Shown here: piece after piece, positions 23,175 through 31,418 of the stretch
Layout: each line of letters starts with the position of its first letter
Numbering within the stretch: the first letter of the stretch is position 1
NCBI GenBank assembly: GCA_947623585.1
Contig: CANQHA010000018.1
Location: 1 to 39,539 of the forward strand
Reading direction: 5' to 3'
Length of the DNA stretch: 39,539 bases
DNA from: an uncultured Clostridia bacterium
GTDB lineage: Bacteria > Bacillota > Clostridia > Oscillospirales > Ruminococcaceae
Notes under the pieces: generated by a model
The model's database searches: none
Seen by the model: only the letters and a program-made list of their open reading frames with translations
Told to the model about the DNA's origin: nothing
Translations under genes and position numbers: made by a program

Positions 23175-25013
23175 ATGTGCGGAATAGTTGGTTTTACCGG
23201 TCACAGGCAGGCGGCGCCCGTTCTTTTGGACGGTCTTGCAAAGCTCGAATACCGCGGCTATGATTCCGCGGGAATAGCCGTGAGAAACGGTGCCGATCCC
23301 GTTGAAACGGTCAAGGCAAAGGGCAAGCTGAAAATTTTGAGAGAGATGACCGACGAGGGCAGAGCCGTATCCGGCACCTGCGGCATAGGTCACACCCGTT
23401 GGGCGACCCACGGCGAGCCGTCGGTCACAAACGCCCACCCGCTCGCTTCCGACGATAACAACGTCGTCGGCGTTCACAACGGAATAATCGAGAACTATCA
23501 GGAGCTCAAAGACAAGCTGCTGAAAAGCGGCTATTCCTTCAAAAGCCAGACCGATACCGAGGTCGCGGTGAAGCTGGTGGATTACTACTATAAAAAGTAC
23601 AACGGCGGCCCCATCGACGCGCTCGCAAGGGCAATGCAGAGGATTCGCGGAAGCTATGCGCTCGTCATGATGTTCGCCGACTTCCCCGAGGAGGTCTACG
23701 CGATTCGCAAAGACAGCCCGATGATCGTCGGCGTTTCCGACGGCGAGAGCTTTTTGGCCTCCGACGTTCCCGCGATACTGAAATATACAAGAAGCGTATA
23801 TTATGTCGGCGACCTTGAGATTGCCAAGCTGACAAAGGGCGGAGTTACTTTTTACAACATCGACCGCGAGGAGATCAAAAAGGATCCGACCGAGATAAAG
23901 TGGGACGCCGAAGCCGCCGAAAAATCCGGCTACGAGCACTTCATGCTCAAAGAGATACACGAGCAGCCGAAAGCCGTCCGCGACACGATAAATTCCGTCT
24001 TAAAGGGCAAAAAGATCGACCTTTCCGACGTCGGTCTCAGCGACGAGGACATAAAATCGTTAAAGCAGATATATATCGTCGCCTGCGGTTCGGCATATTA
24101 CGCCGGCGTCGCGGTGCAGTATGTCATCGAAGAGCTCACCTCGCTTTCCGTGAGGGTCGAGCTTGCCTCCGAGTTCAGATACAGAAAAATGACCCTTGCA
24201 AAGGACAGCCTCGTCGTTATAATAAGCCAGTCGGGCGAGACTGCCGACAGCCTTGCCGCGCTTAAAATGGCAAAGGCGAGCGGAGTAAAGACCCTCGGCA
24301 TCGTCAACGTCGTCGGTTCGAGCATCGCGCGTGAAGCCGACAACGTTTTCTATACTCTCGCGGGACCCGAAATTTCCGTCGCGACCACAAAGGCTTACAG
24401 CTGCCAGCTCGCCGCGGGCTATCTTTTGGCGATACAGTTCGCCTATGCGAGGGGAGAGCTTGAGCAGAGCGAATACGAGCGTCTTTTGGGCGAACTTGAA
24501 GCACTCCCGAAAAAAATCGAGAAGGCGCTTGAAGACAAGGAGCGCATCCAGTGGTTCGCCGCTAAATTCTCCTCTGTCAAAGACGCGTTCTTCATCGGCA
24601 GGGGGATCGACTATGCGGTCAGCCTCGAGGGCAGCCTCAAGATGAAAGAGATAAGCTACGTTCACTCCGAGGCTCACGCGGCGGGCGAGCTTAAGCACGG
24701 CCCGATAAGCCTTATCGAGCAGGGAACGCTTGTCGTCGGAATAATAACTCAGGGCTCGCTTTTCGAGAAGACCGTCTCGAACATGGTCGAGGTCAGAAGC
24801 CGCGGCGGATATCTCATGGGGCTTACCAGCTACGGAAATTACAGCGTAGAGGACCTTGCCGACTTCACGGTCTATATCCCCAACACCGACCATCTTTTCT
24901 CGGCAAGCCTCGCGGTGATACCCTTGCAGCTCATGGCGTATTATCTTAGCTGCGCCAAGGGTCTTGACGTTGACAAGCCGAGAAACCTTGCAAAAAGCGT
25001 CACCGTCGAATAA
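23175..25013 (+). CDS. glmS: Glutamine-fructose-6-phosphate aminotransferase GlmS
   Basis: A 612-residue two-domain enzyme making glucosamine-6-P from fructose-6-P and glutamine. The glutaminase domain starts with MCGIVGF, so Cys2 is the nucleophile, and contains LEYRGYDSAGIAV and GHTRWATHG. Two SIS isomerase domains follow (ACGSAYYAG, VVIISQSGETADSLAAL, AHAAGELKHGPISLIE), and the C-terminus DVDKPRNLAKSVTVE is typical. ATG preceded by CGAGG. No glmS ribozyme can fit in the 29-bp spacer, so feedback by that route is not supported here. Confidence 0.97.
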   Translation: MCGIVGFTGHRQAAPVLLDGLAKLEYRGYDSAGIAVRNGADPVETVKAKGKLKILREMTDEGRAVSGTCGIGHTRWATHGEPSVTNAHPLASDDNNVVGVHNGIIENYQELKDKLLKSGYSFKSQTDTEVAVKLVDYYYKKYNGGPIDALARAMQRIRGSYALVMMFADFPEEVYAIRKDSPMIVGVSDGESFLASDVPAILKYTRSVYYVGDLEIAKLTKGGVTFYNIDREEIKKDPTEIKWDAEAAEKSGYEHFMLKEIHEQPKAVRDTINSVLKGKKIDLSDVGLSDEDIKSLKQIYIVACGSAYYAGVAVQYVIEELTSLSVRVELASEFRYRKMTLAKDSLVVIISQSGETADSLAALKMAKASGVKTLGIVNVVGSSIAREADNVFYTLAGPEISVATTKAYSCQLAAGYLLAIQFAYARGELEQSEYERLLGELEALPKKIEKALEDKERIQWFAAKFSSVKDAFFIGRGIDYAVSLEGSLKMKEISYVHSEAHAAGELKHGPISLIEQGTLVVGIITQGSLFEKTVSNMVEVRSRGGYLMGLTSYGNYSVEDLADFTVYIPNTDHLFSASLAVIPLQLMAYYLSCAKGLDVDKPRNLAKSVTVE

Positions 25014-25204
25014 AAAAGCCCCTCTTCCACAAGAAAACAAAACCGCATAATCTAACTCAAAGCCGCCATCTTCGTCGTTGGCGGCTCTTGCATTCCACAA
25101 AGGAGTGCGTGCAAGCCGCCGCCTTGAATCTGTCGGTTTTGAGCGACTATGCGGCGCTTCGCGGTACCCGCAGGGTACTTTTGTTTTCTTATGTCAGAGG
25201 GGCT
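25012..25204 (-). ncRNA. Probable structured RNA between glmS and the dipeptidase gene
   Basis: Read on the minus strand, about 190 nt fold into one long rod. AGCCCCTCT pairs with AGAGGGGCT; AAGAAAACAAAA with TTTTGTTTTCTT; CCGCATAGTC with GATTATGCGG; CTCAAA/TTTGAG; and an apical stem GGCGGC, CTTGCA, ACTCC with their complements around TTTGT. An asymmetric bulge holds hairpins GTACCC/GGGTAC and CGC-GAA-GCG. The closing stem is followed by six T's on the minus strand only, which fixes the orientation and looks like an intrinsic terminator. The rod with a side bulge recalls 6S RNA in shape and size, but no 6S sequence signature was recognised. A mobile palindromic repeat or a 3' UTR of the dipeptidase mRNA are alternatives. 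Confidence 0.5.
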
Positions 25205-25240
25205 AAAATGTTAAAATCTGTAAAATCTCCCGCAGATCTT

Positions 25241-26632
25241 TTATTTAAGCTCGGGGTTGTTGCAAACGCGGCAGACGGCCTCGGCGAAAATCTTTGCGTT
25301 TTCAACGAGGGCGTCGGTGCGAATAAATTCGTCCGCGCCGTGGATTCGGTTGTCCTCGCCGTCTATTTCGCAGCCGAAAGCAACGCCGCCCGGGGTGCCG
25401 TGAACATAGGTGCCGCCGCCGATAGCGAGGCATTTGCCCTCTTTTTTGGTGACCGCTTCATACGCCCCGAGCAGCGACTTGACGAATTCGCTGTCCGCCG
25501 GCACGCAGTGCGGCTCGCTTCCGCCGATTTTATGCGAAAACCCCGCTTCCTCAAGCGCCTTTCCGAGACCATCTGAGACCGCCTTAACGCTTGTGCAGAC
25601 CGGAAATCTTATGTCGATGCCGCCGTCAAAGCGGCCGTTTTCAAAGTCGAGAATGCTTAAAACAAGCGTCAGCGCGCCCGATACCTCGTCGCAGGCGGCG
25701 ACTCCGGCGCTTTTTCCGTCGGTCTCCTTATAGGGGAATTTCTCCGCAAGGCCCCTAAGCAGCGAGCCGCACGGCTCGTCCGAAACGAGCGGCGCCAAGA
25801 CTTTTATAAGCGCGGTGAGGGCGTTGTCGCCCATGTCGGGCGTCGAGGCGTGCGCGCTTACTCCGCAGACCTCCAACTTCACTCCCGTTTCCGTCTCGGT
25901 AATATTGAATTTTGCCGAGCACCCCGCGCTTTCAACGGCGCTTGCGGCTTCTTTTGCGCTAACGCCCGAAAGGACCGCCTCGGCCGAAGCGGGGACTGCG
26001 TTTATCGTTTTGCCTCCGTGCATCGAAACAAGAACGCCTCTTTTTGCCTCTTTAAAGAATTTCGCGTTGATATGCCCCTTTTCGATGTTTATGAGAGGGT
26101 AGTTCGCGTCGGGCGTGAAAAGCCATTTCGGCATTTTTGCGTGCTCCTTAAAATATGCTATATCCGAAGAACCGCACTCCTCGTCGGTGCCGAGGATAAG
26201 CTCGAAGCTGTTTTGAAGCGGCACGCCGAGGTCTTTCAGCGCTTTCATGGCATAGATGACCGATACCGCGGGTCCCTTGTCGTCCATAGCTCCGCGGCCG
26301 AAAAGTTTTCCGTCTATGACTTTAGCGTCAAATGGGTCGAGCGTCCAGCCGTCGCCGGCGGGAACGACGTCAAGGTGAGCAAGGATCCCGAGCGAGGGTT
26401 CGCCCTCGGTGAATTTTGCGGTGCCCACCATGTCTCCGACGGTTTTGGTCTCAAAGCCCAAGTCCTCGCAAATTTCAAGCGCGCGCCTTAAACATTCTCT
26501 TGCGGGTCTGCCGTAAGGCGCTCCGTCCTCGGGCTGCTGCCTGAAGCTCGGATAGGAAATAAGCTGCCCGAGCGTTTTTATCATGTCGGGTTTAAGCTGT
26601 TCGATTCTCTCAAAAACCTTTGTCATATCCAT
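25241..26632 (-). CDS. M20-family dipeptidase (PepV/Sapep-like)
   Basis: A 463-residue zinc dipeptidase. Visible are the first metal histidine in LGILAHLDVVPAGDGW, the bridging Asp and neighbours in LFGRGAMDDKGPAV, the catalytic glutamates in LILGTDEECGSSDI, and the C-terminal metal histidine in GGGTYVHGTPGGVAFG. The length and the insertion within the central lid domain match PepV rather than the shorter M20 deacylases. It acts in the cytosol on small peptides with an N-terminal hydrophobic or D-residue; the exact preference is unknown. ATG preceded by AAGGAGG, 21 bp after the pullulanase stop, so cotranscribed. Confidence 0.9.
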   Translation of the reverse strand: MDMTKVFERIEQLKPDMIKTLGQLISYPSFRQQPEDGAPYGRPARECLRRALEICEDLGFETKTVGDMVGTAKFTEGEPSLGILAHLDVVPAGDGWTLDPFDAKVIDGKLFGRGAMDDKGPAVSVIYAMKALKDLGVPLQNSFELILGTDEECGSSDIAYFKEHAKMPKWLFTPDANYPLINIEKGHINAKFFKEAKRGVLVSMHGGKTINAVPASAEAVLSGVSAKEAASAVESAGCSAKFNITETETGVKLEVCGVSAHASTPDMGDNALTALIKVLAPLVSDEPCGSLLRGLAEKFPYKETDGKSAGVAACDEVSGALTLVLSILDFENGRFDGGIDIRFPVCTSVKAVSDGLGKALEEAGFSHKIGGSEPHCVPADSEFVKSLLGAYEAVTKKEGKCLAIGGGTYVHGTPGGVAFGCEIDGEDNRIHGADEFIRTDALVENAKIFAEAVCRVCNNPELK

Positions 26633-26653
26633 AAAAAAGCCTCCTTAAAGCCT

Positions 26654-28528
26654 TTAAGCCGTTTTTTTCACAAGCACCATAGCCGATATCGGCGGCACGA
26701 TGACCCCTTCGCAGAACGTCGCGAGCGGTTTTTCCGAGGCGTAAACGTCGCTGACGTGCAGATACCATTCACCCTCGGGAAGAATGAACATTTTCGCCCT
26801 CGGTATCGGGTTTATAAGAATGAGCATCTCCTCGTCGCCCGAAAGTTTGAGGGCTGCCGTTCCGTCGGGAGAGGAAAGCGTCTCGGCGGCGTGTTCGATG
26901 TCCCAGAAGCTGCGCATTCTCAAAAGCGGGTGATTTTTCCTAAAAGCGATAAGCCCTCGGCAATAATCCGATTCGCGCTGATTCTGATCCAACAGATACC
27001 ATTTCAGAGAGTTCACGCTGTCGGGCGAGCGATAGCTGTTGTGGTCGAAGCCGTTTTCAAGGGGCTTCGAGCGCAAAAATTCCTGCCCCGCGTGGATAAA
27101 GGGTATTCCCTGCGCAAGCATAACGAGCGCCATAGCGAGCCGCGACATTTTTTTGCGGTCGTCCGCGCTGAACCCTCCCGCCGAAAGACAGAGCTTGTCC
27201 CAAAGGGTGAGGTTGTCGTGCGCCTCGCAGTAATTTATTATCTGGCAGGGCGAGCCGGCCCAGTTTGCCGAGCCGAGAAGTCCGGTGACTATCGACTGGC
27301 GATAGTGATAATTTCCGCTGATATATCCGAGGTCGTAATCGTTAAAGGTGTCGCCCTTGATGGCGTCGCGATAGCCGTCGTTGAAAAACGCGTATTCCGG
27401 CGCGTATCTCGCGTTATATTTCGAGGCGGATTTTTCAAATGGCAGAGCTATTCCGCCGCCGGTCCACCCCTCGCCGTAAAGTATCACCGAGGGATTTATT
27501 TTTTTGAGCTTCACCGCAATCTCGTTGAGGGTGTCGATGTCTAAGATCGCCATCAGGTCGAATCTGAACCCGTCGATCTTATATTCACGCGCCCACCAGC
27601 AAAGCGAGTCGATGATATATTTTCTGACCATGAAGCGCTCCGAGGCTATTTCGTTTCCGCAGCCCGAGCCGTTCGAGAAATGTCCGTCAAATGTCTTGCG
27701 ATAGTAGTAGTCGGGATAGGTAAGGTTAAGGCATGAGTCCTCAGTACGATAGGTGTGGTTATAAACAACGTCCATTACGACGCCTATGCCCTCGGCATGA
27801 AGCGCCGAGATAAGCGCTTTGAGCTCCTTTATGCGAAGCTCGGGGTTCGAGGGATCTCGTGAAAAAGAGCCGTCGGGGATATTGTAATTCGCAGGGTTAT
27901 AGCCCCAGTTATATTCGCGCCTCGGGTCGGTCTCGTCGACCCCCTCGAAGTCAAAGAGCGGCATAAGCTGAACGTGCGTAATTCCGAGGTCTTTAAGATA
28001 TGAAAGGCAGGTCGGTTTTCCCGAGAGCAGCTTCGTTCCCTTTTCGCAGAACGCTTTAAACTTCCCTCGGTTTTGCGCCGATACCCCGCTGCTCGGGTCG
28101 GCCGAGAAATCCCTTACCGAAAGCTCATATAAAACCGCGTCGGCGGGGCTTTTCAGCTTAACGAAGCCGTTTTCGTCCCAGTCGTAAGGGTTTGTGCGCG
28201 AAAAGTCGGCGATATATCCCTTGCAGCCGTTGGCGCCGCAGGCTTTGGCATAAATGTCGATAGTCTCTCGGGTCTTTTCGCCGTAAGTAAAAGCGTAGGT
28301 ATAATAAAATCCGTCGAGGCGCTTCGGATAGCGGCAGCTCCAGACTCCGAACTGATCCTTTTCGAGCAGAACCGTCTCGCACGGGCTGTCGTTTTGCGAG
28401 CGATAAAGCCTCAGCTCGACCATTTCTGCCTCGGGCGCCCAAACGGAGAATTCCGTGGCGTCCTCAAAAAGCACGGCCCCGAACTGTTTTTCGCTCAGTG
28501 TTTTAACGTCGATCTCTTTAAAATTCAT
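26654..28528 (-). CDS. pulA: Type I pullulanase / glycogen debranching enzyme (GH13)
   Basis: A 624-residue GH13 enzyme hydrolysing alpha-1,6 links in pullulan, limit dextrin or glycogen. The N-terminal CBM48-like domain (FSVWAPEAEMVELRLY) precedes a catalytic barrel with the type I pullulanase signature YNWGYNPANY, then DVVYNHTY, GFRFDLMA (nucleophile Asp), LYGEGW (acid/base Glu) and CEAHDNLTLWDKL. No signal peptide, so it is intracellular and probably used in glycogen or imported maltodextrin turnover. It heads a minus-strand operon with the dipeptidase and has its own promoter. Confidence 0.95.
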   Translation of the reverse strand: MNFKEIDVKTLSEKQFGAVLFEDATEFSVWAPEAEMVELRLYRSQNDSPCETVLLEKDQFGVWSCRYPKRLDGFYYTYAFTYGEKTRETIDIYAKACGANGCKGYIADFSRTNPYDWDENGFVKLKSPADAVLYELSVRDFSADPSSGVSAQNRGKFKAFCEKGTKLLSGKPTCLSYLKDLGITHVQLMPLFDFEGVDETDPRREYNWGYNPANYNIPDGSFSRDPSNPELRIKELKALISALHAEGIGVVMDVVYNHTYRTEDSCLNLTYPDYYYRKTFDGHFSNGSGCGNEIASERFMVRKYIIDSLCWWAREYKIDGFRFDLMAILDIDTLNEIAVKLKKINPSVILYGEGWTGGGIALPFEKSASKYNARYAPEYAFFNDGYRDAIKGDTFNDYDLGYISGNYHYRQSIVTGLLGSANWAGSPCQIINYCEAHDNLTLWDKLCLSAGGFSADDRKKMSRLAMALVMLAQGIPFIHAGQEFLRSKPLENGFDHNSYRSPDSVNSLKWYLLDQNQRESDYCRGLIAFRKNHPLLRMRSFWDIEHAAETLSSPDGTAALKLSGDEEMLILINPIPRAKMFILPEGEWYLHVSDVYASEKPLATFCEGVIVPPISAMVLVKKTA

Positions 28529-28566
28529 TATATCCTTTCCTTTTCGGAGATTTTTTCAGCATAGAT

Positions 28567-28595
28567 ATTATATATCCTCGGCGGAATTATTTCAA
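28567..28595 (-). promoter_or_regulatory. Pullulanase promoter
   Basis: On the minus strand TTGAAA (28590-28595), 17 bp, TATAAT (28567-28572). It is divergent from the esterase promoter 32 bp away. Confidence 0.75.
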
Positions 28596-28626
28596 TAGCA
28601 AATTTTCATCAAATTTCAAATTTATG

Positions 28627-28655
28627 TTGAAAAATATAAAAGCATTTGTTATAAT
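28627..28655 (+). promoter_or_regulatory. Promoter of the CE2-like esterase
   Basis: TTGAAA (28627-28632), 17 bp, TATAAT (28650-28655). Both boxes and the spacing are the same as in the divergent pullulanase promoter. Confidence 0.75.
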
Positions 28656-28703
28656 GATATAAAAGATGAGATTTAATCAATTTGCGATACGGAGGCTCGA
28701 AAA

Positions 28704-29741
28704 ATGGTCTTAAAAATCACAAAGGGCGACCCACGCGTTTCTCTCACCGGAAGGATCGACGTCGATCCTTTGGGAGCGACGCTTTGCTGGTGCGGCTCAA
28801 AAATAACCCTTCGCTTTTTCGGAACTAATCTTAAAATAAAGGGTCAGAACGACAATTTCGGCCCCGAAAGCTATATCGGAGCGGTCGTCGACGGCGAGGA
28901 GCTTTGCTTCAAGCTGGGCGGAAGCCGGCCGTTCGAGTTGACCCTTTGCGAAAACCTTGCAAAAAAAGAGCACGCTGCTACGATATATAAGCGCATGGAA
29001 GGGCATTATTTCACCGTCAGCGAAATTTCAACCGACGGCGAATTCCTCACAGCGCCGCCAAAGCCTCGAAAGAGGATTGAGGTCTACGGCGATTCGGTCT
29101 CGGCGGGCTCGGTCGTTGACGCGCTCGATTACGTCGGAAAAAGCGACCCCGACGGGAATATGGGACAGTGGGATAATTCGCTTCACGCCTATCCTCAGCT
29201 TATCGCCGATATGCTCCCCGCCGAGGTATACGACACCTCTCAGGGCGGCATAGCGATTTTTGACGGCACAGGATATTTTGAAATGCCCTCTACCCGGGGT
29301 GTAGAATCCTGCTATGACAAAACGAGATATTCGTCATACCGCGAGATGAGCGATTGGGATTTTGACTTCAAGCCCCATGTTATCGTCATGGCGGTCGGTC
29401 AGAACGATTCTCACCCCGACCCCGACTGCCTCAAAAAGCCGGAATACTATGAAAAATGGGTCTCAAAGTATATCGAGATAATAAACTCGATTAGGTCTCA
29501 TTCTCCGAAAGCTGCGGTGGTTTTGGCGCTGACCGTTTTAATGCACGACCCCGCGTGGGACGACGCGCTCGAAGACATCAAAAATCGCCTCGGCGGAGAG
29601 AGCGGGCGGGCCTATCACTTCATGTATACCCGCTGCGGAAAGGCCACCCCCGGGCATCCGAGAGTGCCGGAGCAAAAGGAAATGGCGAACGAGCTTACGG
29701 CGTTTTTGAACTCGCTTCCCGCCGAAATTTGGGAAGACTGA
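28704..29741 (+). CDS. SGNH esterase, carbohydrate esterase family 2-like
   Basis: A 345-residue protein with an N-terminal jelly-roll-like domain (about residues 1-115) and an SGNH hydrolase domain. The nucleophile is in IEVYGDSVSAGS, the oxyanion-hole Asn in VMAVGQNDSHPD, and the catalytic His in TPGHPRVPEQKEMA. This two-domain order is that of CE2 deacetylases, which remove acetyl groups from xylan or glucomannan. There is no secretion signal, so it may act on imported oligosaccharides. ATG preceded by GGAGG, with its own promoter. Confidence 0.85.
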   Translation: MVLKITKGDPRVSLTGRIDVDPLGATLCWCGSKITLRFFGTNLKIKGQNDNFGPESYIGAVVDGEELCFKLGGSRPFELTLCENLAKKEHAATIYKRMEGHYFTVSEISTDGEFLTAPPKPRKRIEVYGDSVSAGSVVDALDYVGKSDPDGNMGQWDNSLHAYPQLIADMLPAEVYDTSQGGIAIFDGTGYFEMPSTRGVESCYDKTRYSSYREMSDWDFDFKPHVIVMAVGQNDSHPDPDCLKKPEYYEKWVSKYIEIINSIRSHSPKAAVVLALTVLMHDPAWDDALEDIKNRLGGESGRAYHFMYTRCGKATPGHPRVPEQKEMANELTAFLNSLPAEIWED

Positions 29742-29794
29742 AAATGTAACCGAATTTTAATGTTTTTTCTCTTTTCTTATTTCCGCCTATCGGA

Positions 29795-29800
29795 TATAAT
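29795..29800 (+). promoter_or_regulatory. Likely -10 box of the D,D-carboxypeptidase gene
   Basis: TATAAT 30 bp before the ATG; the -35 hexamer 17 bp upstream (TTTTCT) is weak. Confidence 0.45.
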
Positions 29801-29830
29801 AAAGATAACACCCGAAAGAGAGGTTTGAAT

Positions 29831-31216
29831 ATGCGCGTTATAAAGAGGCTTCTTTGTTTTTTAACGGCGCTCGCCTTTTCGCTTCCGCTTTTTTGCGAGA
29901 ACGTTCATGCGGCGGTCAGCTTTTCGCCCGACTTTGACGTATACTCCGAGGCTGCGCTTCTGATAAATCTTGACACCAACGACGTTATGTATCAGAAAAA
30001 CGCCGACAAGCAGATGGTGCCGGCCTCGCTAACAAAAATAATGACCGCGGTGTTGCTTCTTGAGCAGTACCGAAACGACGTTGCCGCGCTTTCGACTACA
30101 TATGTTTCGGGCGGATACGAGTGCTTCGACGAGCTTTACATGACCGGCGCTTCGACCGCCGATATCCGCAGGGGCGAGATGGTATCGTATAAAGACCTTT
30201 TATACGCTCTTATGCTGCGCTCGGCATGCGAGGCCGCAAATATAATCGCGGTAAACATCGGCGGAAGCCTTTCGGGCTTTGCCGAGATGATGAATTTAAA
30301 AGCAAAGCAGCTCGGAATGAACGACACTCATTTCACAAACGCCCACGGCCTTTTCTGGGAGAATCATTATACCACCGCGAACGACCTTGCGAAGCTGACT
30401 ATTTATGCTATGTCGCTCCCTCTGTTTTATGAGATCGCCTGCACCGAGGTATATGAAATGGAGGAGACGGAATATCACGAAGCAAGAAGCATCAGCCACA
30501 CAAACGTCATGATGTCAAAGGGCAACGGCGGCGAGTATTACTATGAATACGTCAAAGGCATAAAGACAGGAACTCTCGACGAAGCCGGCCGCTGCCTTAT
30601 ATCCACCGCATATAAAGACGGCTACCGTTATTTATTGATAACTCTCGGCGCACCTCAGCAGGATGAAAACGGCAACAACGTGATGTATAACATGATCGAC
30701 CACAAAAACATCTATGAATGGGCGTTCAACACCTTTGAATACACCACCGTCATCAGCGGAACAGAGGAGATCGCCGAGGTCGGCGTCGAATACGGCGACG
30801 GCGTAGATTATGTTATAGTCCGCCCGAGCGAGGAATACTCAAGAATCTGGAGCCGCAGGGTGCCGACGGATTCGGTGCACCGAAGCATAACTCTTTCCGA
30901 AAACGTCATAGCGCCGGTCTCCGAGGGCGACGTGCTCGGCAAAATGGAACTTCAATACGGCGGCGAAACGCTTGCGACGATAGACCTTATCGCCACGAAG
31001 GGCGTTCAGCGCTCGAAGCAAAAAGAGATGATTGCCATCGCGCAGAGTTTTATCGGTTCGGAGCAGTTTTTTAAGGCGGTGCGCTGGTCTTTGGCGTTCA
31101 TCATTATCTACACGCTTTTAGTCATTATTTTGAAGATAGTTTTTGCGCGCATCAACAAAAAGCGCGCTCGGCTTTACAGCCCGCCGCGCAGCACCCCCCG
31201 CAAAGGCGGCTGGTGA
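29831..31216 (+). CDS. D-alanyl-D-alanine carboxypeptidase (S11 family, DacF/PBP5-like)
   Basis: A 461-residue penicillin-binding protein trimming the terminal D-Ala from peptidoglycan stem peptides. A signal peptide ends near ENVHAAV. The active site is S66-L-T-K69, and K245-T-G is present; the middle motif reads S131-A-C instead of the common S-x-N. The C-terminus has a beta-rich PBP5-like domain, then a membrane helix (SLAFIIIYTLLVIILKIVF) and a basic tail, so it is anchored outside the membrane. The ATG at 29831 after AGAGAGGT is preferred over a TTG two codons upstream. Single-gene unit. Confidence 0.92.
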   Translation: MRVIKRLLCFLTALAFSLPLFCENVHAAVSFSPDFDVYSEAALLINLDTNDVMYQKNADKQMVPASLTKIMTAVLLLEQYRNDVAALSTTYVSGGYECFDELYMTGASTADIRRGEMVSYKDLLYALMLRSACEAANIIAVNIGGSLSGFAEMMNLKAKQLGMNDTHFTNAHGLFWENHYTTANDLAKLTIYAMSLPLFYEIACTEVYEMEETEYHEARSISHTNVMMSKGNGGEYYYEYVKGIKTGTLDEAGRCLISTAYKDGYRYLLITLGAPQQDENGNNVMYNMIDHKNIYEWAFNTFEYTTVISGTEEIAEVGVEYGDGVDYVIVRPSEEYSRIWSRRVPTDSVHRSITLSENVIAPVSEGDVLGKMELQYGGETLATIDLIATKGVQRSKQKEMIAIAQSFIGSEQFFKAVRWSLAFIIIYTLLVIILKIVFARINKKRARLYSPPRSTPRKGGW

Positions 31217-31268
31217 GGCGAATCTTTAGCTGCTTTAAATCGTCCGCGCTATTTTTCGGCGGGCTGCG

Positions 31269-31391
31269 GGGTAAAAAGGTATTCATCTTCCCTGAGGGAA
31301 GATGAATACTATTGGGAGTCACCCCACCCCCGCTACACTTCCTACGGAACAGAAAAATTGAGCCGCCCCCTCCCCTCAAAGGGGAGGGGGC
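31269..31391 (+). repeat. Three-hairpin repeat, copy R4
   Basis: H1 is a perfect 14-bp stem, GTATTCATCTTCCC / GGGAAGATGAATAC, with a TGA loop. Then come ATTGGGAGTCACCCCACCC, a small hairpin TTCC-TAC-GGAA, and CCCCCTCCCCT/AGGGGAGGGGG. It lies between the convergent carboxypeptidase and GH127 genes and fills most of their 200-bp spacer. Confidence 0.85.
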
Positions 31392-31418
31392 TTACTGCAT
31401 TCTGCTTTCCTAAAACCT

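Noticed and set aside
24060-25100. A 346-codon minus-strand frame opposite glmS
   Set aside because: Shadow frame of glmS; its upstream end lies in the structured RNA region and there is no ribosome site.
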